From positions 186,001 to 250,000 of the forward strand of contig CAMKOE010000001.1 of NCBI GenBank assembly GCA_946414395.1: a stretch of DNA of 64,000 nucleotides, read 5' to 3'. The stretch's first letter is position 1, and every line of letters starts with the position of its first letter. The translations under genes and the position numbers were made by a program. The stretch comes from an uncultured Porphyromonadaceae bacterium. Its GTDB lineage: Bacteria > Bacteroidota > Bacteroidia > Bacteroidales > Muribaculaceae. The notes beneath the pieces were generated by a model, which was not told where the DNA came from, ran no database searches, and worked only from the letters and a program-made list of their open reading frames with translations. Positions 1 to 7,215 of this stretch are shown here, in pieces.

Positions 1-1
1 C

Positions 2-790
2 ACGGGCATCTGGGCATGGAAGATTCCTCAAGAAGACGGCAAGACGCGATATGTCAAGGTGGCCGGAGGCGTCAAGTTCAATGATGTGGACTTCGGCTAC
101 AACGAGGAGAAGCAAGTACTGTTTGACATCGACATCGACGCCATGCCCGACCAGAAAATCGCCTTTGTTGGCGGCACTGGAGCAGGAAAAACGACCATTA
201 CCAACCTGATTAACCGTTTCTATGACATCCAGGACGGTAAGGTGTTGCTCGACGGCATCAGTATCAACGACATCAGCAAGCGAGACCTGCGTCATGGCAT
301 GGGCATGGTGCTGCAGGAGACCCACCTGTTCACGGGCACCGTGCTTGACAACATCCGCTATGGCCGGCTCGATGCCACCGACCAGGAATGCATCGAAGCC
401 GCCAAACTCGTTAATGCCGACAGTTTCATCCGTCGCCTGAGTGACGGTTACCACACCGTACTCAATGCCGATGGTGGCAACCTGAGCCAAGGCGAACGCC
501 AGTTGCTGGCCATCGCCCGCGCCGCCGTTGCCGATCCACCCATCCTCATCCTTGACGAGGCCACCAGCAGCATCGACACCCGCACCGAGACCCTCGTGCA
601 GCGCGGCATGGACTCACTGATGAAAGGGCGCACCACATTTGTCATCGCCCATCGCCTCTCGACCGTGCGCAACAGCGACTGCATCATCGTTCTCGAGAAA
701 GGCCGCATCATCGAGCGCGACACCCACGACGAACTCCTTGCCCAGCGCGGCAAGTACTACCAACTCTACACCGGCGGCGAAATCGCGTAA
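2..790 (+). CDS. ABC exporter, ATP-binding C-terminal part (5' partial)
   Basis: The reading frame is open from the left edge of the window, so this is the 3' part of a larger gene; the GTG at 59 is only an internal codon. The visible piece is a complete nucleotide-binding domain of the MsbA/MdlB type: Walker A GGTGAGKTT (about 170-196), Q-loop region VLQETHLFTGTV, signature LSQGERQ, Walker B ILILDEATSS and the switch histidine in IAHRLSTVR. The short segment before it (WAWKIPQED) is the usual linker from the membrane domain. Family knowledge: such proteins are inner-membrane homo- or heterodimeric exporters of lipids, peptides or drugs. The substrate cannot be told from the ATPase part. It may pair with another half-transporter gene just upstream, outside the window. 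Confidence 0.93.
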   Translation, partial: TGIWAWKIPQEDGKTRYVKVAGGVKFNDVDFGYNEEKQVLFDIDIDAMPDQKIAFVGGTGAGKTTITNLINRFYDIQDGKVLLDGISINDISKRDLRHGMGMVLQETHLFTGTVLDNIRYGRLDATDQECIEAAKLVNADSFIRRLSDGYHTVLNADGGNLSQGERQLLAIARAAVADPPILILDEATSSIDTRTETLVQRGMDSLMKGRTTFVIAHRLSTVRNSDCIIVLEKGRIIERDTHDELLAQRGKYYQLYTGGEIA

Positions 791-814
791 AAACAACAAG
801 ACTTTTTTAAAGAG

Positions 815-853
815 ATGTCGCCCCAATAGGTGGATAAAGCCATTGGGGCGACC
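815..853 (+). terminator. hairpin after ABC exporter gene
   Basis: An 11-bp perfect inverted repeat (817-827 with 842-852, core GTCGCCCCAAT) encloses a 14-nt loop and lies 26 nt after the ABC gene stop. There is no long T-run after it, so it is either a weak intrinsic terminator or a 3' stabilising hairpin. Confidence 0.55.
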
Positions 854-1102
854 ATTGTATTATATGCCCGCTTGACATCCAAGATGTCTTATTCCACAAG
901 AATCTGTTGATATAGATGCTTTTTGATGTTATCAAAAACATTTATTTCGCTATTTCGCTGCCAGTAAATGAAAAAAACACTACCTTTGCAGATTGAATAA
1001 ACTTGGTGGCACCTCAGCAAATGACACCCATATCATTGCCCCTGGTGAGCACAAGTTTTGGAATCAGAACTTATTAACCGACTAGACATAAAACATTAAC
1101 AC
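854..1102. other. intergenic region before the flavodiiron gene
   Basis: With the hairpin above this makes a gene-free gap of about 312 bases. It holds a promoter -7 box near 981 and a leader of about 110 nt to the flavodiiron start codon. No coding potential is visible. The leader contains short complementary stretches (CTTGGTGG near 1001 against GTGAGCACAAG near 1044) that could form an imperfect stem; I cannot assign it to a known RNA family. Confidence 0.5.
981..988 (+). promoter_or_regulatory. Bacteroidota -7 box (TACCTTTG) for fprA
   Basis: Exact TAnnTTTG match. No clear TTTG -33 element at the right spacing; TTCG lies at 954-957. The predicted transcript start is near 992. Confidence 0.6.
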
Positions 1103-2290
1103 ATGGCAAAGAAATTGACTGACCGAGTGACTTGGGTCGGAAAGGTGGACTGGGAACTGAAGCGTTTCCATGGTGACGAATTGTCCACCCACCGTGGCTC
1201 GAGTTACAATTCCTACTTGATTCGTGACAAAAAGAACGTGCTCATCGACACTGCATGGCTCCCTTACAGTCGCGAGTTTGTGGCCAACCTCAAGCAGGAG
1301 ATTGACCTGAACAAGATTGACTATATCGTGATGTGCCACAACGAGATTGACCACAGCGGTGCTCTCGTGGACCTGATGCGCGAAATTCCCGACACACCCA
1401 TCTATTGCACAGCCAAGGGCGAAGCCATCATCCGTGGCCATTACCACCAGGACTGGAACTTCGTGAACGTCAAGACGGGTGACACTCTGGAACTGGGCGA
1501 TACTACGCTCACCTTTATCGAGGCTACGATGCTGCACTGGCCCGACACGATGTTCTGCTACCTGAGTGGCGAGGAAATCCTGTTCAGCAACGACGGCTTC
1601 GGCCAGCACTATGCCACCGAGTCGCTCTATGACGACCAGGTGTGCATGGACGAGGTGCTGCAGGAGGCCGAGAAATACTATGCCAACATCCTTGCGCCCT
1701 TCAGCCCGCTGGTGGCTCGCAAGGTGAAGGAAATCCTGGGCATGAACCTGCCCGTGAAGATGATTTGCCCCAGTCACGGCATCATCTGGCGCAACAATCC
1801 CGGCTTGATTATCGAGAAGTACCAGCAGTGGAGCGATGCCTACCAGCAGGACCAGGTGACCATCGTCTATGACACGATGTGGCAGAGCACCCGCCTGATG
1901 GCCCAAGCCATTGCCGATGGCATTCGCCAGCAGTCGCCCTCGACGACCGTTAAGATCTACAATGCGGCCCAGAACGACAAGAACGACATCCTCACCGAGG
2001 TCTTCCACTCGCGTGCTGTGCTCGTGGGTTCTCCCACCATCAACAATGGCTACAGTTATGCCATCGCCGGCATCCTGGAGATGTTGAAGGGCATGAAACT
2101 CAAGAAGAAAAAAGGTGCCGCCTTCGGTAGTTACGGCTGGAGCGGCGAGGGCATCAAACTCATCACCGAGCACCTCAAGGCCGCTGGCATCGAACCCGTG
2201 AACGACGGCATCCGCACCCTGTGGGTACCCGAGCAGGACGCTCTGGAGCAGTGCCGTGAATTCGGCCGCGAGTTTGCCAAGGCGCTCTAA
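1103..2290 (+). CDS. fprA: A-type flavodiiron protein (FprA family)
   Basis: This 395-residue protein has the standard flavodiiron layout: an N-terminal metallo-beta-lactamase-like domain (about 1-250) and a C-terminal flavodoxin domain (about 252-395, beginning VTIVYDTMWQST). The diiron ligands are visible at canonical positions: H79, E81 and D83 in HNEIDH, H145 in HWPD, D164 and H225 in PSHGIIW. Family members are cytoplasmic and reduce O2 to water or NO to N2O, using electrons from rubredoxin or another carrier; no rubredoxin domain is fused here. It is followed after 65 bp by an NfnAB-like pair on the same strand, so a common role in reductant flow and oxygen or NO defence is a reasonable inference. 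Which gas it prefers cannot be read from the sequence. Confidence 0.95.
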   Translation: MAKKLTDRVTWVGKVDWELKRFHGDELSTHRGSSYNSYLIRDKKNVLIDTAWLPYSREFVANLKQEIDLNKIDYIVMCHNEIDHSGALVDLMREIPDTPIYCTAKGEAIIRGHYHQDWNFVNVKTGDTLELGDTTLTFIEATMLHWPDTMFCYLSGEEILFSNDGFGQHYATESLYDDQVCMDEVLQEAEKYYANILAPFSPLVARKVKEILGMNLPVKMICPSHGIIWRNNPGLIIEKYQQWSDAYQQDQVTIVYDTMWQSTRLMAQAIADGIRQQSPSTTVKIYNAAQNDKNDILTEVFHSRAVLVGSPTINNGYSYAIAGILEMLKGMKLKKKKGAAFGSYGWSGEGIKLITEHLKAAGIEPVNDGIRTLWVPEQDALEQCREFGREFAKAL

Positions 2291-2355
2291 TCCTCCTCAA
2301 TAAACCGAAAGAATTTACAACTCAATAACCAATTTACTTTTTTAAAGAAAACGCA

Positions 2356-3138
2356 ATGAACAAAGTCGTTAGTAAAGAGCAGTTTTCTGCTAACGTGACT
2401 AAACTTGTCGTTGAGGCTCCCCTCATCGCCAAGTCGCGCCGCGCCGGTCACTTTGTGATCGTCCGCGCTGGCGAAAAAGGAGAACGTATCCCCTTGACAA
2501 TTGCCGACAGCGACCCCAAGGCTGGCACCATCACGCTGGTTATCCAGAGTGTGGGCGACAGCACGCGCAAGATTTGTGCCCTGGAGCCGGGTGAATGCCT
2601 GCATGACGTGGTGGGTCCCCTGGGCCAGGCCACTCACATCGAGAAGTATGGCACCGTGCTGTGTGCCGGTGGCGGTGTGGGTACCGCTCCCCTGTTGCCC
2701 ATCATCCGTGCCATGAAGGAGGCTGGCAACCGCGTCATCAGCGTGCTGGCAGGCCGCACCAAGGATCTGATCATTCTCGAGGACGAGGTGCGCGCATCCA
2801 GTGACGAGACCATTATCATGACCGATGACGGCAGTTATGGCAACAAGGGTGTTGTCACTGTCGGCATGGAGGAAGTGCTCAAGCGTGAGCATGTGGACTA
2901 TTGCGTGACCATCGGTCCCGCCATCATGATGAAGTTCTGTGCCCTGTTGACCAAGAAATATGAGGTGCCCACCGAGGCATCGCTCAACGCTATCATGGTT
3001 GACGGTACCGGCATGTGCGGCGCTTGCCGCGTGACCGTGGGTGGCAAGACACGCTTCGTTTGCGTCGAGGGCCCTGAGTTCAATGCCCACGAGATAGATT
3101 TTGACGAGTTGATGATGCGCTTGAAAGGTGCGCAATAA
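2356..3138 (+). CDS. nfnA: NfnA-like FAD/[2Fe-2S] subunit of transhydrogenase
   Basis: A 260-residue ferredoxin-NADP+ reductase-like protein of the DHOD electron-transfer/sulfide dehydrogenase beta type. The FAD region is RIPLTIAD (44-51), the nucleotide-binding loop is AGGGVGTAPLLP (104-115), and the C-terminal [2Fe-2S] site has D216, C221, C224 and C236 (DGTGMCGAC, then FVCVEGPEF). A cluster ligated by one Asp and three Cys is known from NfnA. The next gene, 22 bp downstream, is the matching large subunit, so this is the NAD(H)-binding small subunit of an NADH-dependent ferredoxin:NADP+ oxidoreductase, or of the closely related sulfide dehydrogenase SudAB. The cytoplasmic complex bifurcates electrons from NADPH to ferredoxin and NAD+, or runs in reverse. 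Sequence alone does not separate Nfn from Sud. Confidence 0.88.
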   Translation: MNKVVSKEQFSANVTKLVVEAPLIAKSRRAGHFVIVRAGEKGERIPLTIADSDPKAGTITLVIQSVGDSTRKICALEPGECLHDVVGPLGQATHIEKYGTVLCAGGGVGTAPLLPIIRAMKEAGNRVISVLAGRTKDLIILEDEVRASSDETIIMTDDGSYGNKGVVTVGMEEVLKREHVDYCVTIGPAIMMKFCALLTKKYEVPTEASLNAIMVDGTGMCGACRVTVGGKTRFVCVEGPEFNAHEIDFDELMMRLKGAQ

Positions 3139-3160
3139 TTAATATAGTTAACAGAAAGAA

Positions 3161-4621
3161 ATGGAACAGAATAATATGGATCCGCGTAATGAACAATGGC
3201 GCATCGACTTGCGTAACTCTAAGACTCCCAAGGAGCGCACCGCTATCCCCCGCGTGGAAATGCCGCAACTCGATCCCAAGTACCGTATCACCTGCAACGA
3301 AGAGGTAAACCAGGGCATCAGCGCCGAGCAGGCAGTTGTTGAGGCCAGCCGTTGCCTGGATTGCGCCAACCCCCAGTGTGTGACCGGTTGCCCCGTTAAC
3401 ATCAATATTCCCACCTTTATCAAGAACATCGAGCGTGGAGAGTTCGGCGAGGCCGCCGCAACACTGAAGATGACCAGTTCGCTGCCCGCCGTCTGTGGCC
3501 GCGTGTGCCCCCAGGAGAAGCAGTGCGAGTCGCGTTGCATCCACACCAAGATGAAACACCCGGCCGTAGCCATTGGTTACCTGGAGCGCTTTGCCGCCGA
3601 CTGGCAGCGCGACAACCTGCCTCAGGAGGTGCCCGCAATGGCTCCCGCCAATGGCATCAAGGTCGCTGTTATCGGTAGTGGTCCCTCGGGACTGTCGTTT
3701 GCCGGCGACATGGCCAAGAAGGGCTTCAGCGTGACCGTGTTTGAGGCACTGCACGAGATTGGCGGCGTGTTGAAATATGGTATTCCCGAGTTCCGTCTGC
3801 CCAACCACATCGTGGATTATGAGATCGAGGGCCTGAGAAAGATGGGTGTTGAGTTCGTCAAGGACTGCCTGGTGGGCAAGACCATCAGTTATGAGGACCT
3901 GCACGAGATGGGTTTCAAGGGCGTGTTTGTCGGCAGTGGTGCCGGTTTCCCGCGCTTCATGAACATCCCCGGTGAGAACCTCAACGGCATCATGTCGAGT
4001 AACGAGTACCTGACACGCATCAACCTGATGGAAGCCGGCCGCGGTGGCGATACTCCCGTGCTGCGCGGCAAGACCATCGCCGTCATCGGTGGCGGTAACA
4101 CCGCTATGGACTCGACCCGAACCGCCCTGCGCATGGGCACCGAGCGCGTTATCCTCATCTATCGCCGCAGCGAGGAGGAGATGCCCGCCCGTCGCGAGGA
4201 AATCGGCCACGCCAAGGAAGAGGGCGTCGAGTTCATGACCCTGCACAACCCCATCGAGTACATCGGTGACGACAAGGGTCGTGTGGTAGCCATGCGCGTG
4301 CAGAAGATGGAACTGGGTGAGCCCGACGCTTCGGGTCGCCGCAGCCCTGTGCCCGTCGAGGGTGCCATCGAGGAAATTCCCGTCGATCTGGTGATTGTAG
4401 CAGTGGGTGTGTCACCCAACCAACTCGTTCCCCGTTCGATTCCCGGACTGGACATCAGCAAGCGCAACACCATCGTTGTCAACGAGGAAACCATGCAGTC
4501 ATCGGTCGGCGACCTCTATGCCGGCGGTGACATCGTGCGTGGTGGCGCAACCGTTATCCTCGCCATGGGCGACGGCCGTCGTGCCGCCCTCAACATGGCC
4601 AAGGAACTGCTGGGCGAATAA
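3161..4621 (+). CDS. nfnB: NfnB-like / GltA-type NADPH oxidoreductase subunit
   Basis: This 486-residue protein is homologous to the glutamate synthase small subunit and is often annotated gltA. Its N-terminal domain carries two [4Fe-4S] motifs: C65, C68, C73, C77 (CLDCANPQCVTGC) and C112, C116, C122, C126. It then has an FAD-binding GxGxxG loop (IGSGPSGLS) and an NADPH-binding GGGNTAMD loop. No large glutamate synthase subunit is nearby, while an NfnA-type partner is directly upstream, which favours NfnB over true glutamate synthase. In the known complex this subunit holds the bifurcating FAD and the ferredoxin and NADP(H) sites. It is the last gene of the putative fprA-nfnA-nfnB unit and is followed by a strong terminator. 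Confidence 0.9.
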   Translation: MEQNNMDPRNEQWRIDLRNSKTPKERTAIPRVEMPQLDPKYRITCNEEVNQGISAEQAVVEASRCLDCANPQCVTGCPVNINIPTFIKNIERGEFGEAAATLKMTSSLPAVCGRVCPQEKQCESRCIHTKMKHPAVAIGYLERFAADWQRDNLPQEVPAMAPANGIKVAVIGSGPSGLSFAGDMAKKGFSVTVFEALHEIGGVLKYGIPEFRLPNHIVDYEIEGLRKMGVEFVKDCLVGKTISYEDLHEMGFKGVFVGSGAGFPRFMNIPGENLNGIMSSNEYLTRINLMEAGRGGDTPVLRGKTIAVIGGGNTAMDSTRTALRMGTERVILIYRRSEEEMPARREEIGHAKEEGVEFMTLHNPIEYIGDDKGRVVAMRVQKMELGEPDASGRRSPVPVEGAIEEIPVDLVIVAVGVSPNQLVPRSIPGLDISKRNTIVVNEETMQSSVGDLYAGGDIVRGGATVILAMGDGRRAALNMAKELLGE

Positions 4622-4644
4622 TTATCGCTCCTGCCGACTCATCA

Positions 4645-4686
4645 CTGTGGGTAATGATCCCGAATGGGATTGTTGCCCACAGTTTT
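4645..4686 (+). terminator. strong terminator after nfnB
   Basis: A 17-bp stem (4645-4661 with 4666-4682, including three G-T pairs) with a GAAT tetraloop, followed by TTTTG. It lies 24 nt after the nfnB stop. Confidence 0.85.
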
Positions 4687-4910
4687 GTATAGGCTCACGG
4701 CTTGGCGATGTAGGGACAACGTTTCAGCAACATGCCGGGATTGGGATGATAAGCATGACGGGGAAGTTGATAATTGTGCGTTGGCAGGTGGGTGACTGAT
4801 AACATTTCCATAATCTTATGTAGAATGATTTTTTAAGTGTAAGAGTACGGTGCTCTTAATCAAGGGGATAACTGTAAATCTATATAACTCTTGCCTGAAA
4901 TAATCTGCCG

Positions 4911-4941
4911 CAAAAGTACATCTTTTTTCAATTCCAGCAAA
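4911..4941 (-). promoter_or_regulatory. orphan minus-strand promoter
   Basis: Read on the minus strand: TTTG (4938-4941), 19-nt spacer, TACTTTTG (4911-4918). Both elements match the Bacteroidota sigma-ABfr consensus. No recognised gene lies downstream before the convergent nfnB. Confidence 0.5.
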
Positions 4942-4960
4942 AAATAAGCCGAAAAACAAT

Positions 4961-4968
4961 TACCTTTG
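4961..4968 (+). promoter_or_regulatory. -7 box (TACCTTTG) immediately before lipoprotein gene
   Basis: Exact consensus. Only 6 nt separate it from the ATG at 4975, so transcription would start at or a few bases before the start codon. Confidence 0.65.
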
Positions 4969-4974
4969 CAGTGA

Positions 4975-7134
4975 ATGAACGATAATAGAACGCGAAGCAT
5001 TGCTGTGATGCTTGCGGCAATTGCCGTGAGCGTGTTTTTGTGTGCCTGTGGAGGGCGCAAGGAGATGAGCAACCGCGTCATTGTCCAGAACGAAGTGTTC
5101 ACCTTGACCAGCGACAGCATCATCGAGGACACCGTGTTTGCCTGTGTGCTGCCATCAGGCAATATCAAGTCCAACATCACTACATCCCGACTTGACAGCC
5201 TGTATTCCCACATTGATTCGGGTCGAGTGCGCTTTGTAAAGGACAGGCCCTTGAGAATCCGGGACAAACGCCCCGTGAACATACCCGAATACAAGAGCGA
5301 GCAGCCCTTGGTTGATGCTCTATATAATATGTCTGTTGACAATATCGCCGACGCTGTTGACAAAACCGGGCGCTTCATTCCGTCGCAGAAGAACTACAGT
5401 CGTCTGTATTGCTCAATCTACTTGTCTCTAGCGGCACTCAAGCCCCACCAGTCAATGGCGACCCTGCGTTCAATCGTTGACCCAGACAGCATCATCATGC
5501 AGCGTGAAGGGCAATGGCCCGTGGTGAGTGACCACATCGGTTGGGTCACTGCCGCATGGGAAGTCTATAAGGTGACTGGAGACCGCCAGTGGCTGTCCTA
5601 TTGCCGGCGGGTGGTTGAGAAGACACTGAGTATCAACCGACAGGTACTGCTTGACCACGAGTTGAATCTTATTCATGGCGCTGGTTACACCTCGTCAAGG
5701 CCCATCGGGGTGCGCCGGATGACGTGGATGGGTTACAATGACCTGTTTGCCTGCATGTCACTGGGCAACAATATCTTGACAGGCAACGCCTATGCTATTC
5801 TCGCCGACATGTGCGACGAATTGGGCATCAAGAATGATTACCAGAAGGATGCCCAGCGCATCAAGGATGCCATCAACCAGCACTTGTGGAACGAGGACAA
5901 GGGATTTTACAGTTCTTTCCTCTATGGTATGGCCTATCACAGGCAATCACCGTTGACCGATAACACATCGCAGGCCATGTGTGTGTTATGGGGCATTGCC
6001 GATGACAATAGGGCCGAAAACCTCATTGCCCACACTCCAGTGTCGGACATGGGGGTGAATGTATCCTATCCCACATCCAACCCTATTGAGCCATTCTTTG
6101 TCAACTCCTCATGGGCGACTACCCAGGCCTTGTGGAATATCGCAGCCGCATGGGTCGGTAACGAGAACGCCTTGAGGCGTGGCTTGGGAGCCCTCTATCG
6201 CGCCCAGGCCCTGTACCAGTCCCATGGTATCCACATGCAGGGTGTTGAGACCGATCACCTGGGAACCAGCGCGTCGGACGCCGCAATGGTCCTGCGTGTA
6301 TTGATGGGCATGAACTTCAAGTCCGAGGGTATAGAGTTCACCCCGATGGTACCCAACTGCATGCCTGGCAAAAAGACACTCAAGGGGGTGAATTACCGTA
6401 ATGCGGTACTCGACATCACCATCACGGGGACAGGTAATGAGGTTCTCTCGATTACCGATAATGGGTACACACTGGAAAGCCCCTTTATTCCCCGGAATAT
6501 CAATGGACGACATCACATCGTAATCGAGTTAGAACCGACCGAGCGCACCTCGCAGCACGTGACCATCCACCATGGTGAGGCCGTCTTGCCCCCCACCCCA
6601 TCTGTCACGTGGTCGGGCGACAGCGGTTATATTGTGGACTTCATTCCAGGCACGCCCTACCGCTTATCGGTCAATGGCCACTTGAGTTCACTCAATGATT
6701 CGGCATTTGCTTTGCCCAAGTCCGAAAACTTTGCCGAGTTCACGGTGGAAATTGCTGGAAAGTATGGCAACGGATTCATTTCCAAGCCATTGTTCTATTT
6801 TGGTCTAACACCGCAAGTGGCTTTCTTTCCCGAGAATACGGGTAGCGACAGCACCAGCATCACGGTAAGCGTGGCCGAGGGCGGTGATTACCTTCTGGAT
6901 GTGGGGTACCACGCCACGGGCACGCTCGACGTGCGCCGCGTGAGCGCCAACAGCCACCCGATGGGCACCATCGTCATGGCCAGTACCGTATCAACCCAGG
7001 ATGACCTGTCCTACAGCAATATGTTACATATCAAATTGCTGAAAGGCAAGAATATCATCAGATTTGACCAGATCAGGCTTCCTAAGTCATTTACAACTTG
7101 TGAGCCCATCCACATGAGACTCATCAAGTACTAG
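4975..7134 (+). CDS. six-hairpin glycosidase-like lipoprotein
   Basis: A 719-residue predicted lipoprotein: the N-terminus has a hydrophobic stretch ending in the lipobox LCAC followed by GG. Residues about 120-470 look like an (alpha/alpha)6 six-hairpin glycosidase barrel, with regular helices rich in W, Y and A and segments such as SDHIGWVTAAWEVY, RRMTWMGYNDLF, HLWNEDKGFYSS and FVNSSWATTQALWNIAAAW. The C-terminal 200 residues look beta-rich, as in accessory domains of GH78/GH63-like enzymes. The exact GH family and sugar substrate are not recognisable to me. The ATG at 4975 is almost leaderless relative to its -7 box; an in-frame ATG at 5008 would leave a shorter signal peptide. It stands alone between a terminator-bounded operon and an exported protease gene. 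Confidence 0.75.
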   Translation: MNDNRTRSIAVMLAAIAVSVFLCACGGRKEMSNRVIVQNEVFTLTSDSIIEDTVFACVLPSGNIKSNITTSRLDSLYSHIDSGRVRFVKDRPLRIRDKRPVNIPEYKSEQPLVDALYNMSVDNIADAVDKTGRFIPSQKNYSRLYCSIYLSLAALKPHQSMATLRSIVDPDSIIMQREGQWPVVSDHIGWVTAAWEVYKVTGDRQWLSYCRRVVEKTLSINRQVLLDHELNLIHGAGYTSSRPIGVRRMTWMGYNDLFACMSLGNNILTGNAYAILADMCDELGIKNDYQKDAQRIKDAINQHLWNEDKGFYSSFLYGMAYHRQSPLTDNTSQAMCVLWGIADDNRAENLIAHTPVSDMGVNVSYPTSNPIEPFFVNSSWATTQALWNIAAAWVGNENALRRGLGALYRAQALYQSHGIHMQGVETDHLGTSASDAAMVLRVLMGMNFKSEGIEFTPMVPNCMPGKKTLKGVNYRNAVLDITITGTGNEVLSITDNGYTLESPFIPRNINGRHHIVIELEPTERTSQHVTIHHGEAVLPPTPSVTWSGDSGYIVDFIPGTPYRLSVNGHLSSLNDSAFALPKSENFAEFTVEIAGKYGNGFISKPLFYFGLTPQVAFFPENTGSDSTSITVSVAEGGDYLLDVGYHATGTLDVRRVSANSHPMGTIVMASTVSTQDDLSYSNMLHIKLLKGKNIIRFDQIRLPKSFTTCEPIHMRLIKY

Positions 7135-7215
7135 GGGCGCCCGATGGACAACTATCGGATTATTAACAACCAAGCAATCATAACTAGAAATCCCAAACTT
7201 TTAAAAAAGAATCGT

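Larger units (their letters stand above)
4687..4974. other. intergenic region with divergent promoters
   Basis: Together with the terminator this gap is about 353 bases. It holds a plus-strand promoter box for the downstream lipoprotein gene and a well-spaced minus-strand promoter at 4911-4941 that points into the gap. On the minus strand a 38-codon ORF (4811 to 4695, beginning MEMLSVTHL) follows that promoter. Its coding status is doubtful, and the transcript may be non-coding. Confidence 0.4.

Noticed and set aside
1082-4246. Long open frames on the minus strand opposite fprA, nfnA and nfnB (363, 282 and 388 codons)
   Set aside because: They mirror strongly supported genes, have His/Val/Gly-rich composition without motifs, and arise from codon-usage bias in high-GC third positions.
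3161-4621. Naming this gene as true glutamate synthase small subunit
   Set aside because: No large subunit is nearby, and an NfnA/SudB-type partner is directly upstream.
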